Shown here: in pieces, positions 16,661 to 25,733 of the stretch
Position numbering within the stretch: position 1 is the stretch's first letter
How the letters are laid out: each line of letters starts with the position of its first letter
Source: Gammaproteobacteria bacterium
GTDB lineage: Bacteria; Pseudomonadota; Gammaproteobacteria; Pseudomonadales; Azotimanducaceae
NCBI GenBank assembly: GCA_018666555.1
Contig: JABIZD010000170.1
Location: 1 to 33,604 of the forward strand
Direction of reading: 5' to 3'
DNA length: 33,604 bases
Translations under genes and position numbers: made by a program
Notes under the pieces: model-generated
Seen by the model: only the letters and a program-made list of their open reading frames with translations
What the model was told of the DNA's origin: nothing
Databases searched by the model: none

Positions 16661-16801
16661 TTAGAGTTCAACCCTGATACCGGCGGTAATCCTGAGTTCC
16701 TCCCTATACTCGTTGCCGGAAAGTTTATTAACGCTGATAAATCCAGTCCAACCATTGGGAAAGCCGCTCACGGGGATGCCGACTAAAATCAACTTCCGTT
16801 G
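16661..16801 (-). pseudogene. Possible C-terminal remnant of an outer-membrane beta-barrel
   Basis: A 46-codon frame with no start reads GWTGFISVNKLSGNEYREE then LRITAGIRVEL before TAA at 16663-16661. Alternating hydrophobic strands and a final TAGIRVEL look like the last hairpin and beta-signal of an autotransporter or related barrel. An in-frame TGA at 16804-16802 bounds it, right where the beta-hydroxylase region begins. The length is short enough for chance, so confidence is low. The rest of 16412-16845 shows nothing I can assign. Confidence 0.3.
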
Positions 16802-16845
16802 TCAGCAACATTAATAGCGTTACCATTGATCTGATTTTCAAAATA

Positions 16846-17436
16846 GTGAAAAATCACAGTGTGAATATTAAACAAGCACAGCGGTTTCTGGGTAAGGTGA
16901 ATGTGCAGCCCCTGAAAGAAGCCATCATTGCACTGGAACCCCGGGCCTGGCAGGAACAGTTAATTCGTCAACAAAGTTATGAAGTGCACAAAGACACCGA
17001 ATCAATCGTACTGTTGTTTTGCGATGAAGCCTGGCCGGAAGGAGATGTTCATCGTGAATCTGGCTGGGAGCATCTGGCGGTTGCCGCGATGCCACTCGTT
17101 AATGAGATAATTGAGACCTATTATACCAAAGGTGGCATTGTAATCAGGGCCATGGCTGCCAGGTTAGTTGCGGGTGGGCGCATTAACCCGCATATTGATG
17201 CTCTTAAATCCTTTCATATGAGTCATCGTATCCACGTACCAATCACCTCTAATCCAGCGGTGCGGTTTATGATTGAGGGTAAGCCATACCCGTTCGAAGT
17301 AGGTAAAGCCTATGAAATCAATAATCAGAAAAAGCATAGTGTCCTAAATATGGGAAAAGAAGATCGAATTTCCTTTATTTTTGACTATGTGCCACCTGAT
17401 AAAAACAAACCACCTATGTCCAGTGCTTACGAATGA
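16846..17436 (+). CDS. Aspartyl/asparaginyl beta-hydroxylase domain protein
   Basis: A 196-residue Fe(II)/2-oxoglutarate oxygenase of the Asp/Asn beta-hydroxylase family. Iron ligands are His116 and Asp118 in INPHIDAL and His164 in NNQKKHSVLNMG; Arg174 in EDRISFIFDY is the likely 2-oxoglutarate contact. HRIHVPI between them is also a family hallmark. It starts at a GTG with no good ribosome site; a second GTG at 16861 is equally possible. Its last bases overlap the TPR-sulfotransferase start (ATGA), so the two proteins are translated together. The substrate may be an Asp/Asn side chain of a protein or a small molecule. No signal peptide, so it is cytosolic. Confidence 0.87.
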   Translation: MKNHSVNIKQAQRFLGKVNVQPLKEAIIALEPRAWQEQLIRQQSYEVHKDTESIVLLFCDEAWPEGDVHRESGWEHLAVAAMPLVNEIIETYYTKGGIVIRAMAARLVAGGRINPHIDALKSFHMSHRIHVPITSNPAVRFMIEGKPYPFEVGKAYEINNQKKHSVLNMGKEDRISFIFDYVPPDKNKPPMSSAYE

Positions 17437-19451
17437 GTGAATTGACGAATAGCAAGGATAAAAGCATCGCACAAGCCATTGGTTTTATGCGCGCGAATCG
17501 CCCGCTGCGAACAGAAGAGTTGTGCCGTGATTATTTAAGGCAGAACCCCGGCTGTACTGAACATCTTCGTTTGCTCGGTCACGCCTTGATGAAACAGAAG
17601 CGGCTGGCAGAGGCCGAGGAAAACTTGCGTTTCGCCCTATCATTGTCGCCTGACTACCCTCAGTTGCACGAAGACCTGGGCAGCGTGCTGGCCATGCAAT
17701 CACGGTTTGATGATGCGATACCGGAGCTCGAGCACGCGATCCGACTTCAACCTGCTTTGCCCCTGGCTCGAAAAAAATTAGGACAGGCTCTGGCAGCAGC
17801 GGGGCGAGGTAAGGAAGCTGACGAAGAAATCCAATCCTATATTGATAGTGACCCTGCTAGAAAAGCGATTATAGAGGCGGCAGAACTACTCAATAATGAG
17901 CAGACCGAAGAAGCGATGCAAGCCTTCCAGGCCATACTGAAAAGTAACCCTGAAGATGTTAATGCCATGCGATATCTGGCTCGAGCTTATAGGCAAGCCA
18001 GCAAGAATCTGCAGGATGCTGAGGCACTATTGCGTAATGCGACCCAGCTGGCGCCAAGTTTTGTTGCAGCCTGGTTTGACTTGGCATCGCTCTTAAACCT
18101 TCGAGACAAAAAGATGGAGTCTATTGCTGCTTATCAGAAGGTAGTTCAGTTGGATCCGGAAAACGCCGCTGGCTGGGGAGGTCTGGGCAGCGCTTATGCC
18201 GTCGCTATGTATCCTGAAAAAAGTGCTGAAGCTTATGCTAAATCGATACAACTCAAACCGGATGTCCCAAATGTATTAATGGGCCAAGCGCATGTCCTTA
18301 AAACCCTGGGGGATCAGGCTGCGGCTCTGCTGGCCTATCGCGCCGCAATCAAAATAAAACCAGATTTCGGCGAAGTTTACTGGAGCATGGCAAACCTAAA
18401 AATTTTCCACTTTGAGGACCAGGAATTAACTGCCATGTTGCAGCAGTTGGAACAGGATAATCTCTCGGAAAGTGAAGAAATCCATTTCCGGTTTGCCCTC
18501 GGTAAAGCCTTTGAGGACAAGAAGGATTATGACCAGGCATGGCACTTCTACCACACAGGTAATCAGAAACAGCGGGCGATGGTTGATCATTTTCCCCTGG
18601 AAATGGAAATTCGCCAGCAGCAGTTGAGAGAGGTTTTTAGTGAGCGTTTTATGCGAGAAAGACCTGATGTTGGTCACGATGCCGGCGACCCAATTCTTAT
18701 CGTCGGCTTGCCTCGTTCCGGTTCAACGCTAATTGAACAGATTCTAGCCAGTCATAGCCAGGTGGAGGGAACATCTGAGTTGCCTGTGCTGGGTAAAATT
18801 GCTGAGTCGATAGGCCAACACCGAATAGACGGGGTGCAGTATCCGCTGGCAGCCAGGGAATTGCGGAACCGGGACTGGCGAGCCTATGGATTACAATATA
18901 TTGAGGAAACCCGGCGACATAGGGTCACTAACAAACCTTTTTTTACGGATAAACTACCCAATAACTTCCCACAGATAGGTCTGCTAAACCTTATATTGCC
19001 GAATGCGAAAATAATTAATGCTCGCCGTCACCCGCTTGATAGTTGTCTGGGGAATTACAAGCAATTATTTAGCAGAGGGCAAAATTTCACCTACGATATG
19101 CTCGATCTTGCACATTACTATCAACAATACCATACCATGATGAAGCACTGGCATGAGGTGCTCCCAGGCAAGGTTCTGGATGTGCATTATGAAGATACAG
19201 TGTACGACCTTGAAGGGCAGGTACGTCGGATTCTGGATTATTGTGGCTTACCGTTCGAACAGAGCTGTATCGACTTTCACCAGACGGATCGAGCTGTTAA
19301 GACAGCGAGTTCCGAACAGGTCAGGCAACCTATATACAAAGAGGCGTTGGGTACCTGGCGGCTGTATGAAAAGCACCTTGATCTATGGCATGAACAGCTT
19401 GATGATATTGTCGGAGAATTGCCAATGATCACGAGAAATGCAGGGTTATAA
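17433..19451 (+). CDS. TPR-repeat sulfotransferase
   Basis: A 672-residue cytosolic protein. Residues about 20-345 are tandem tetratricopeptide repeats (for example LRLLGHALMKQKRLAEAEENLRFALSLSPDYP, and AAYQKVVQLDPENAAGWGGLGSAY). The C-terminal half is a PAPS-dependent sulfotransferase. Its 5'-phosphosulfate loop is GLPRSGST at residues 425-432, followed by TSELPVL, and a 3'-phosphate segment is present as INARRHPLDSCLGNYKQLF. The layout matches TPR-sulfotransferase family proteins related to tyrosylprotein sulfotransferases, in which the TPR part would hold a protein or peptide substrate. It overlaps the beta-hydroxylase by 4 bases and converges on the receptor/DUF4915 pair with a 15-base gap. 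The substrate is not known. Confidence 0.9.
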   Translation: MSELTNSKDKSIAQAIGFMRANRPLRTEELCRDYLRQNPGCTEHLRLLGHALMKQKRLAEAEENLRFALSLSPDYPQLHEDLGSVLAMQSRFDDAIPELEHAIRLQPALPLARKKLGQALAAAGRGKEADEEIQSYIDSDPARKAIIEAAELLNNEQTEEAMQAFQAILKSNPEDVNAMRYLARAYRQASKNLQDAEALLRNATQLAPSFVAAWFDLASLLNLRDKKMESIAAYQKVVQLDPENAAGWGGLGSAYAVAMYPEKSAEAYAKSIQLKPDVPNVLMGQAHVLKTLGDQAAALLAYRAAIKIKPDFGEVYWSMANLKIFHFEDQELTAMLQQLEQDNLSESEEIHFRFALGKAFEDKKDYDQAWHFYHTGNQKQRAMVDHFPLEMEIRQQQLREVFSERFMRERPDVGHDAGDPILIVGLPRSGSTLIEQILASHSQVEGTSELPVLGKIAESIGQHRIDGVQYPLAARELRNRDWRAYGLQYIEETRRHRVTNKPFFTDKLPNNFPQIGLLNLILPNAKIINARRHPLDSCLGNYKQLFSRGQNFTYDMLDLAHYYQQYHTMMKHWHEVLPGKVLDVHYEDTVYDLEGQVRRILDYCGLPFEQSCIDFHQTDRAVKTASSEQVRQPIYKEALGTWRLYEKHLDLWHEQLDDIVGELPMITRNAGL

Positions 19452-19466
19452 TGCCTGCAGGGCGCT

Positions 19467-20393
19467 TTACTCGTACGGCCAAACTTCCAGGCCATGAATT
19501 GCATTGCGAACATCCGAGCTCAATCGCACTGAAGCCAGGGTTTTATTTGCTGCTAGATCATATAGGGTAACAGTCGAAGGCGAGGCACCTCCGGCGACGA
19601 TGGTATCTGAAACCAGGCACAAGCCTCTTGCAAAACCAGGCCTTGCCAGTTGCTGGTCCAGTGCTTCGATATGAGTGAGATCGCTGATTTTGAATTCCGG
19701 AACAGCCATGGCGCGATCCTCTTCCCCCTCTCCACGGCCCGCATAACGGAGCACGTTCTGTTCTGTGTCGTTGAACAAGACACCGTCTCGAAACGGCATT
19801 GCATTGTGGGATCCTGGTGGCAATTCCACCGCCATATTGATTACCTTGCCATTGAAATGCAACATACCTCCGGTTCTTAAACCCGATAAGTACAAGCCAT
19901 TTTCATTACAGGCAACATTATTAATATGTAGTCTATTGAGCATCATCGGGCCGTTGTCACTTAGCGGATCGAAGCTCACGGGATTAAATTTAATCCCGGC
20001 TGATTGAATATTCATGCCCCAGTTGAAGCCGGGTTTATCCAGGTCAAATGCTAAAATGCTGTCGTAACCCGTAGAGGTTAAAAATAGACTGCGGTTAAAT
20101 ACAGCAATTTCATGGCAGTGTTTTAGGTAGGGATTGCGCCAGGAGTCAATTAGTTCAAAATCAGAGGTGTAGGCAAATAGTTCGTCGCTGGCGGCAATAA
20201 AAACGCGGTCCCGGTCGAAGGCAATACCTCTTAAGCCACGGTCCCAGCCGCGTCCCTGCCAGTCAATGCCGGAAGTATTCCAATCAATGACCTGGTCGAT
20301 TTCCTGGGTGGTGAAATCGATCAGAAACACGCCACCATGACTTTGTCCCTGTTGTGCTCCGCGCACCACAGAACTGGCAACTAGTTTAACCAT
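19467..20393 (-). CDS. DUF4915 / TIGR03032-like beta-propeller protein
   Basis: The 308-residue protein has repeated short strands consistent with a beta-propeller: GGVFLIDFTTQEIDQVIDW, GLRGIAFDRDRVFIAASDELFAYTSDF, HCHEIAVFNRSLFLTSTGYDSILAFDL, and HINNVACNENGLYLSGLRTGGMLHFNGK. HCHEIAV and HINNVA are shared with the DUF4915 group, whose genes often sit beside sulfotransferases. No signal peptide is seen, so a cytosolic location is likely. It follows the TonB-dependent receptor by 27 bases on the same strand and is probably co-transcribed. Function unknown. The family call is by eye. Confidence 0.72.
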   Translation of the reverse strand: MVKLVASSVVRGAQQGQSHGGVFLIDFTTQEIDQVIDWNTSGIDWQGRGWDRGLRGIAFDRDRVFIAASDELFAYTSDFELIDSWRNPYLKHCHEIAVFNRSLFLTSTGYDSILAFDLDKPGFNWGMNIQSAGIKFNPVSFDPLSDNGPMMLNRLHINNVACNENGLYLSGLRTGGMLHFNGKVINMAVELPPGSHNAMPFRDGVLFNDTEQNVLRYAGRGEGEEDRAMAVPEFKISDLTHIEALDQQLARPGFARGLCLVSDTIVAGGASPSTVTLYDLAANKTLASVRLSSDVRNAIHGLEVWPYE

Positions 20394-20420
20394 TCAGGCA
20401 CTTCCTGCTAAGAGGCTGCG

Positions 20421-22799
20421 TTATTCCCCAAAGGTTTTTCTTACCACCAACCAGGTGGTTCGCGGTTGCGCTAGATTACGGACGTTTCGTTGTCTATTGC
20501 TACCAAATAAATCCGCATAGTTATTAGAATCTGTATTTACGAAGCTATAGGTTGTTTGATCGAAAACGTTGTCGATTTGTAGTGATACGTCCCAACCGTT
20601 TCCGAGGTCATCAAGTCCGATAGACAGATTGCTATTGCTATGAGACGGGGAAAGCCCGTTGGTATCATTCGCTATGATGTTTGAGGTCCGGTTCCACGAT
20701 TCACTTTGATAGCTGATTCCGTAATAGACCCAAAGATCACCTCCGGCCACATTAGGTTGATTGTAGGATATCCCCAGATACCCTTTTCGATCGGGGGAAT
20801 TAGGCATTTTCATGCCATTACGATAAACGTCACCACCTGGCGACTCATATTGCTCAGTAAATTTCGCATCGGTAAAGATGGCGCTGCCACTGATATTTAG
20901 ATTGTCAGAAATCTGGTATTTCACATCCAGCTCTAGACCAGAGGATTGAGCATCTCCTGCATTGACTGTGCCGCCTACCCACCAGGGGCCCACGCCACCC
21001 CAGTGCGCGATTTGCATGTCACTCCATTTCATTTGGAAGTACTGAGCGTTAACCTGCATACGGTTCTGCATCCAACTGCTCTTCAGGCCAACCTCGTAAT
21101 TGTCCATGAAATCAGCATCAAAACTCGAGGGTACCTCTCCAGTTGCAACTGCGCGAGGTGAATTAGGGCCGCCTATCCGGAAACCCTGGCTGAACAGGGC
21201 ATACACCATTTTGTCGTCGTCAATATCGTAACTGGCGCTAAATTTATAGAGGATGTCATCGCTTTTACCCTGGCTCTGTATAGAACCGTTGGCTGACATT
21301 CCGCCTCCGCTAAAGGGGGGTAGCCCCTCTGGAAAAGCGTCCCGGTTGTAGGTCTGCCGCTTAAACTCAGACCAGCGCATGCCGGCAGTCAATGTTAACT
21401 TATCAGTAACATCGTAGGCGACTTCGCCAAAAACGGCGGTTTGTTCAACTGACCGTTTAAAGGTATCGGAGTAACCCACTGTAGTATCAATCGGGCAGTC
21501 TACAAAGTCATAGTAATTGGCATAGTAGCAGGCCCAGTAATTAGCATAGTAAGCTGCATCAGTCGACATATAGTCAGGGTAACCAGCACCGTAATACCAT
21601 TCGTCGTAGACATCCTCCCAGTAAGCGCCTGCCATCCAAAGTAATTTGCTATCACCTTTTGATACCAGGCGAATCTCAGCAGCATCGCGCTGTTGTTCCT
21701 GGTCATTAAATATATTTGAACGCGTGTAGTCGGTGTCATAAAGGCCATAGCCATAGTAAGCATCTTTGTACTGTGAGTAGGCATGGTTATCCCACAGATA
21801 AACGATGTCTCGGCCGTAATGGGTCACCGTAGCCGATAGATCTGCAAAGCCAAGGTCACCTTTGAGCGTAAAGGCAGAAGAATACCAGTCGTCATCCCTC
21901 ATCTCATCGACAAAGCGAGTGATTTTGTAGTCTCCCAAGTCAGGATCAGTATCCCAGCTACCTTCTAGCTCACTGTTTTCGGTAACATGACTCATCAGAG
22001 CTGACCAATCATCCGATATATTCCACAGCACTGCGATGCGCCCACCGGTTACATCATAGGTATTGAAATCTTCATCGACTATATCTGCATTATCATAGCT
22101 ACCGCTGAAACTGCTGCCCAGAACATTATCAACATAGCCTCCATCGCTCGAAGAATAGCCCACTACTCGCATACTCAGGACGTCATCGACCAGCGGTATA
22201 TTCAGGTGGCCGTTGACATCAAAGCTCACATCGCCACCTGAAATTGTGCCGGCAGAAGTTTCAATGGCGCCATAATAGCCGTTGTGATCAGGTTTATTCG
22301 TGATCATACGCAGTGTGCCGGACTGTGAGGTGGAACCGAAAAGGGTACCCTGCGGTCCTGGTAAGGCTTCAACTCGTTCCAGGTCGATGGCTCTAACGCT
22401 GACCTGTTGTGAGCTTGTTGTCATGGGCTGCTCATCAAGGTACAGGGCAACTGTGCTATCAACGTACCAGGTGTAGGCATCCTGGGTGATACCTCGCATG
22501 ACGAGATCATTTTGTCCTGGTCTTTCGGCGGTTAAGACAACGCTGGGCAGCACTTTGACATAGTCTGCCATGCTCTTGATACCCATTTTTTCAATGTCTT
22601 CATTGGATATGGCGATGATTGACTGGCCTACATCCTGTAGATTCAATTCACGCTTGGTGGCCGTGACGATAATTTCTTCGAGGTTATACTGTTCCGATTC
22701 TTCAGCCAGAAGCATCGGAATATTAAGTGCGGGTGCCGATATACCTGAGGCCACAGCGACAGCGACTAAAGTATTGGGTTTTTTTAATCGATGCTGCAT
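20421..22799 (-). CDS. TonB-dependent receptor with a Tyr-rich extracellular segment
   Basis: A 792-residue outer-membrane active importer. Residues 1-32 form a signal peptide. The TonB box region EEIIVTATKRE is followed by a plug domain (SMADYVKVLPSVVL, LVMRGI, VALYLDEQP, ERVEALPGPQGTLFGSTSQSGTLRMITNKP), then barrel strands. It resembles the large carbohydrate/aromatic-importing group rather than classic siderophore receptors, but the substrate is not readable. GGAG precedes the ATG. Residues 393-430 hold 13 Tyr and several Asp/Glu in 38 positions, followed by two Cys nearby; residues about 343-362 are also Tyr/Asp-rich. It lies convergent to a sulfotransferase and an Asp/Asn hydroxylase. 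Confidence 0.93.
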   Translation of the reverse strand: MQHRLKKPNTLVAVAVASGISAPALNIPMLLAEESEQYNLEEIIVTATKRELNLQDVGQSIIAISNEDIEKMGIKSMADYVKVLPSVVLTAERPGQNDLVMRGITQDAYTWYVDSTVALYLDEQPMTTSSQQVSVRAIDLERVEALPGPQGTLFGSTSQSGTLRMITNKPDHNGYYGAIETSAGTISGGDVSFDVNGHLNIPLVDDVLSMRVVGYSSSDGGYVDNVLGSSFSGSYDNADIVDEDFNTYDVTGGRIAVLWNISDDWSALMSHVTENSELEGSWDTDPDLGDYKITRFVDEMRDDDWYSSAFTLKGDLGFADLSATVTHYGRDIVYLWDNHAYSQYKDAYYGYGLYDTDYTRSNIFNDQEQQRDAAEIRLVSKGDSKLLWMAGAYWEDVYDEWYYGAGYPDYMSTDAAYYANYWACYYANYYDFVDCPIDTTVGYSDTFKRSVEQTAVFGEVAYDVTDKLTLTAGMRWSEFKRQTYNRDAFPEGLPPFSGGGMSANGSIQSQGKSDDILYKFSASYDIDDDKMVYALFSQGFRIGGPNSPRAVATGEVPSSFDADFMDNYEVGLKSSWMQNRMQVNAQYFQMKWSDMQIAHWGGVGPWWVGGTVNAGDAQSSGLELDVKYQISDNLNISGSAIFTDAKFTEQYESPGGDVYRNGMKMPNSPDRKGYLGISYNQPNVAGGDLWVYYGISYQSESWNRTSNIIANDTNGLSPSHSNSNLSIGLDDLGNGWDVSLQIDNVFDQTTYSFVNTDSNNYADLFGSNRQRNVRNLAQPRTTWLVVRKTFGE

Positions 22800-22900
22800 C
22801 GTTAAACTCCGATTCTGACTGAGAGAAGATGTTTAAAATTACCTACACTTAAATATCACTATTTAGAGGCAAAAAGCAAGTCAGCTTGTTTCTTTTTTTA

Positions 22901-22949
22901 ATAACGAAGCGCGCAGTTGAGCCGGTTTTGCATTCACATGCTTCGTTAT
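22901..22949. repeat. Inverted repeat upstream of the TonB-dependent receptor
   Basis: ATAACGAAGC (22901-22910) and GCTTCGTTAT (22940-22949) are perfect 10-bp arms around a 29-base loop, about 100 bases upstream of the receptor start. The T-run lies on the wrong side for a terminator in either direction. It may be a regulatory hairpin or operator pair; no known riboswitch pattern was recognised. Apart from this, 22800-23077 shows no gene. Confidence 0.4.
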
Positions 22950-23077
22950 CGTGTGGGATATGGATTGAGCTGGTGTGATGTTAAGTAGTTTGATTTCTGT
23001 CACCGGGCACTGAAAAATTTTTAACGGATTGCAAGGTTCCGCTTTTTCGCAGTCCCGTGCTTTGCTATAAACACTCC

Positions 23078-23695
23078 ATGAAAGAACCAGTCATCAAAAA
23101 GGATGGATTTCACGAGTATTACTATAAGAATGAATACTCGCACCAAATTAAATGGCGAGGCCAATTTAAAAATGGAGTAAAGGATGGGGTGGTAGAGATT
23201 TTCCACTGGAAACATGGCCATCTGGTCAGAAGGGAGCACTGGAAGAAAGGGGTGGAAGAAGGTACCTGGGAACAATTTGACCAGGACTCAGGACGTCTTA
23301 CCAGTACAGCAAGTTTCCTCAACGGTAAACAATACGAGGCCAAATGGTTTGATGACAAGGGCCAGTTAGAAATCAGAGGACAATTCGCAGATGACCAGCA
23401 ACATGGTGATTGGGAATATTTTGATAGCGATGGCCGTTTAGCCTATCGGGGGTTATTCAAGCATGGCAGGGAGCACGGTCTTTGGCAGGGATACCACCAG
23501 AATCAGCAATTGCTATATTCAGGGCTGATGAAAGCGGGCAACGCCGAAGGGAAGTTTGATTGGTTTCACGACAATGGCCAGTTACAACGTTCGGGCACTT
23601 ATAAAAATGGCCAGCTCGAAGGCGAGTGGCAATACTATGATCGACAAGGCAGCCTGGTTGACACAAAACGTTACCGACTGGGTAAACTTGTATGA
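23078..23695 (+). CDS. MORN / YwqK-like repeat protein
   Basis: About 205 residues of repeats of roughly 23 residues with the pattern G-(D/E)-W-x-Y-(F/Y)-x-x-x-G-x-L-x-x-x-G-x-(Y/F)-K-x-G. Examples are GDWEYFDSDGRLAYRGLFKHG, GKFDWFHDNGQLQRSGTYKNG and GEWQYYDRQGSLVDTKRY. This is the MORN-variant/YwqK-antitoxin repeat fold, which makes an elongated beta-sheet. ATG 23078 is chosen over an upstream GTG (23057) because the extra residues add nothing to the repeats; neither has a strong ribosome site. No signal peptide. No toxin partner is visible beside it, so an antitoxin function is doubtful and a scaffold or binding role is as likely. Confidence 0.8.
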   Translation: MKEPVIKKDGFHEYYYKNEYSHQIKWRGQFKNGVKDGVVEIFHWKHGHLVRREHWKKGVEEGTWEQFDQDSGRLTSTASFLNGKQYEAKWFDDKGQLEIRGQFADDQQHGDWEYFDSDGRLAYRGLFKHGREHGLWQGYHQNQQLLYSGLMKAGNAEGKFDWFHDNGQLQRSGTYKNGQLEGEWQYYDRQGSLVDTKRYRLGKLV

Positions 23696-23740
23696 TCGTT
23701 CACGTCGGTCAGGTGTCTGTAAGCAGAATAGCAGTATAGA

Positions 23741-25048
23741 TCAGGCCAGTTTTAAGAGATCTCTGTCATGGCGGTCAAAATTAACAAATCGCAGCAGCAG
23801 TAGCATAAGGCCGAGCATGAGGCCTGAAAATAGCATCATGCCACTATAATCGGTCAACTTGCTCAGTGGTACCAGTAGCCCTGATCCCATGGAATAGGTG
23901 AGGTTCGCTAGAGCCATATAGACGGCGAACTGCGATGCAGCGACGCGCTGCAGACACAGTCGCATAAACAGAGCAATCAAGGCAACGGTGACAATCTGGG
24001 TGGCAATAGCATTAACGAGGATGAAGGATTCAAATAGGCTGAACGTCCCCCACATATTGTCGAAATAACTCATGGCCAGGAAGGTGAAGAGGCGAAACAG
24101 GACGATCCATTTTAAGATTCGAAGCGAACCGATGCGATCAATGAAGGGGCCCAGGATAACGCCTGTAATTGCTGCGATGACACCAGTCACAGCGATCCAG
24201 TTTGAATAGTCGAGAGGTGGCCAGCCAAGTTCCTGGACAGTGAGGACTGGGCTTGCCGCTACCAGAAGTCCTGAGGTCATGCGGTTTAATGCCTCGATTA
24301 GAACCAATAAAATACTCATCGGGAGAAGCAAAGCTTGAAACATGCGGGTCAGGATTGATTTCCAACTCGCTGCAGCTAGAGACAGACTACCGCTGGTTGC
24401 TATGCCCTGGGTCCAGGGCAGGATGCGTTCACCAGGTCGTTCTCGCAGGCATAGTGGTATCAGTAGAATCAGGAATACGCAGAGCCCCATAAGAGAGGCT
24501 GCAAGGATTAGTCCAGAGTTCATCAAGGCCCAACTACTGACAGCACCGGCCAGGCTGATACCTGTCATTTGCCCACCATACATGAAGGCATTGCCTTGGG
24601 CGCGTTCATCCTCCCTGAGCAGATCAATTGCCATTCCATCGACTGCGACATCCTGTAGAGCACCAAATATATTGCTCAGAAACCCCAGTGCAGCGAGCAA
24701 CCAATATTCGGAAGCAGGTTCTGGATTGAGGAAACAGAGTACGAGAAAACTGAGCAGCAGGCCTGTCTGTGCCAATAGAATCCATGGTCTTCGCCTACCC
24801 ATGGGCAGAAACGAGAACTTGTCCATGACAGGACCGGCAAATAACTTAAAGCTCCAGGGGATGAAGACAAAGGCGATGAAGCCGCCAATTTCCGCTGCTG
24901 ACATACCCAGGGATGCCATATAGGCAGGTAGGGCAACCTGGTAAATTCCAATCGGGAGCCCCTGTCCCGCATAGAGAAATGCAAGGCAGATCAACCTCAA
25001 CCACTTGGAATCGTCAAGCGAGGGGAAACGAGGTAGTATTGCTGACAT
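23741..25048 (-). CDS. AmpG-like major facilitator superfamily transporter
   Basis: A 435-residue inner-membrane protein with about 12 hydrophobic segments. MFS loop signatures include GPVMDKFSFLPMGRRRPWILLAQ between the second and third helices and FGALQDVAVDGMAIDLLREDERAQGNAFMYGGQ, which matches the AmpG/SLC33-like PAT group closely. Members move muropeptides, acetyl-CoA or other solutes. Here the substrate is not evident and the neighbours (MORN protein and a small membrane protein) give no hint. The ATG at 25048 has no strong ribosome site. Confidence 0.85.
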   Translation of the reverse strand: MSAILPRFPSLDDSKWLRLICLAFLYAGQGLPIGIYQVALPAYMASLGMSAAEIGGFIAFVFIPWSFKLFAGPVMDKFSFLPMGRRRPWILLAQTGLLLSFLVLCFLNPEPASEYWLLAALGFLSNIFGALQDVAVDGMAIDLLREDERAQGNAFMYGGQMTGISLAGAVSSWALMNSGLILAASLMGLCVFLILLIPLCLRERPGERILPWTQGIATSGSLSLAAASWKSILTRMFQALLLPMSILLVLIEALNRMTSGLLVAASPVLTVQELGWPPLDYSNWIAVTGVIAAITGVILGPFIDRIGSLRILKWIVLFRLFTFLAMSYFDNMWGTFSLFESFILVNAIATQIVTVALIALFMRLCLQRVAASQFAVYMALANLTYSMGSGLLVPLSKLTDYSGMMLFSGLMLGLMLLLLRFVNFDRHDRDLLKLA

Positions 25049-25256
25049 GTTTAAAGCCCGTGTGTCACCGGGTCAAGCATCCATGCCAGGGCAAAGATGT
25101 CAAATGCATCGGCTTGCTGGCGACTTGGAGGGTTTGAAGTGAACGGGCAAGTGTCATTGGATGTGGGCGGGTCAGAGGTCAGATATTCATAAGGGCTGAC
25201 GCAAACATCTGTGTTAGGTTGCCTACCGAGCCTAATGGCGAGTGAAAGGGAACGTT

Positions 25257-25619
25257 TTGTCAGAACCTCAGGGAAAAACACCGACTATTGGTTGGGATGT
25301 CATTGTTCATAGTTGTGCAGGTATTCTCAGCCTGGTGCTTGGCGCATTCATGTTTTTTGATGGATTCTCCTGGGCCATACATGGCTTCTCAGCCATGATG
25401 TTGATGTCTTTTGGTAGTGCATTATTGATTAGTTTGCTAACCCATAGTTGGGTGCAGGGACATTTCCTGGCTATGTTTCCGGTGATCGGAGTTGCATTAG
25501 GGTACTGGGGTTATGAGTGGGGCTTTAGTTTAGCTTACGGGTTAATTTGGATCGCTTTTCTGCACTTCTTATGGCGAGGCTACCAACAGGGTGCTGCATC
25601 AAAAACCGAATCTGGTTAG
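25257..25619 (+). CDS. Small multi-pass membrane protein of unknown function
   Basis: Four hydrophobic segments run from VIVHSCAGILSLVLGAFMFF through FSAMMLMSFGSALLISLL and FLAMFPVIGVALGYWGY to FSLAYGLIWIAFLHFLW. I do not recognise a family. The start is uncertain. A TTG at 25257 is well spaced from AAAGGGA (25245-25251), whereas a GTG at 25242 would add five residues and has no such site. It is divergent from the MFS gene, about 200 bases away. Confidence 0.55.
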   Translation: MSEPQGKTPTIGWDVIVHSCAGILSLVLGAFMFFDGFSWAIHGFSAMMLMSFGSALLISLLTHSWVQGHFLAMFPVIGVALGYWGYEWGFSLAYGLIWIAFLHFLWRGYQQGAASKTESG

Positions 25620-25664
25620 ACTCGCGTTTCTGTATAAGCTTCTATTGATCCTATTTGCATTGCT

Positions 25665-25700
25665 CTGATAACCGCACTGATAACCGCACTGATAACCGCA
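25665..25700. repeat. Three perfect 12-bp tandem repeats
   Basis: CTGATAACCGCA occurs three times in a row, followed by a degenerate partial copy (CTGGTGATCGCT). It lies in the 226-base gap after the small membrane protein. No coding sense is apparent; the copy number is likely to vary between strains. Confidence 0.85.
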
Positions 25701-25733
25701 CTGGTGATCGCTGGCTAGCTCAGGCTACATCGT

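Noticed and set aside
23741-25048. Long plus-strand frame at 24342-24923 within the MFS gene
   Set aside because: The leftward frame has full MFS signatures; the plus-strand frame is a shadow rich in Arg/Ser without a domain.
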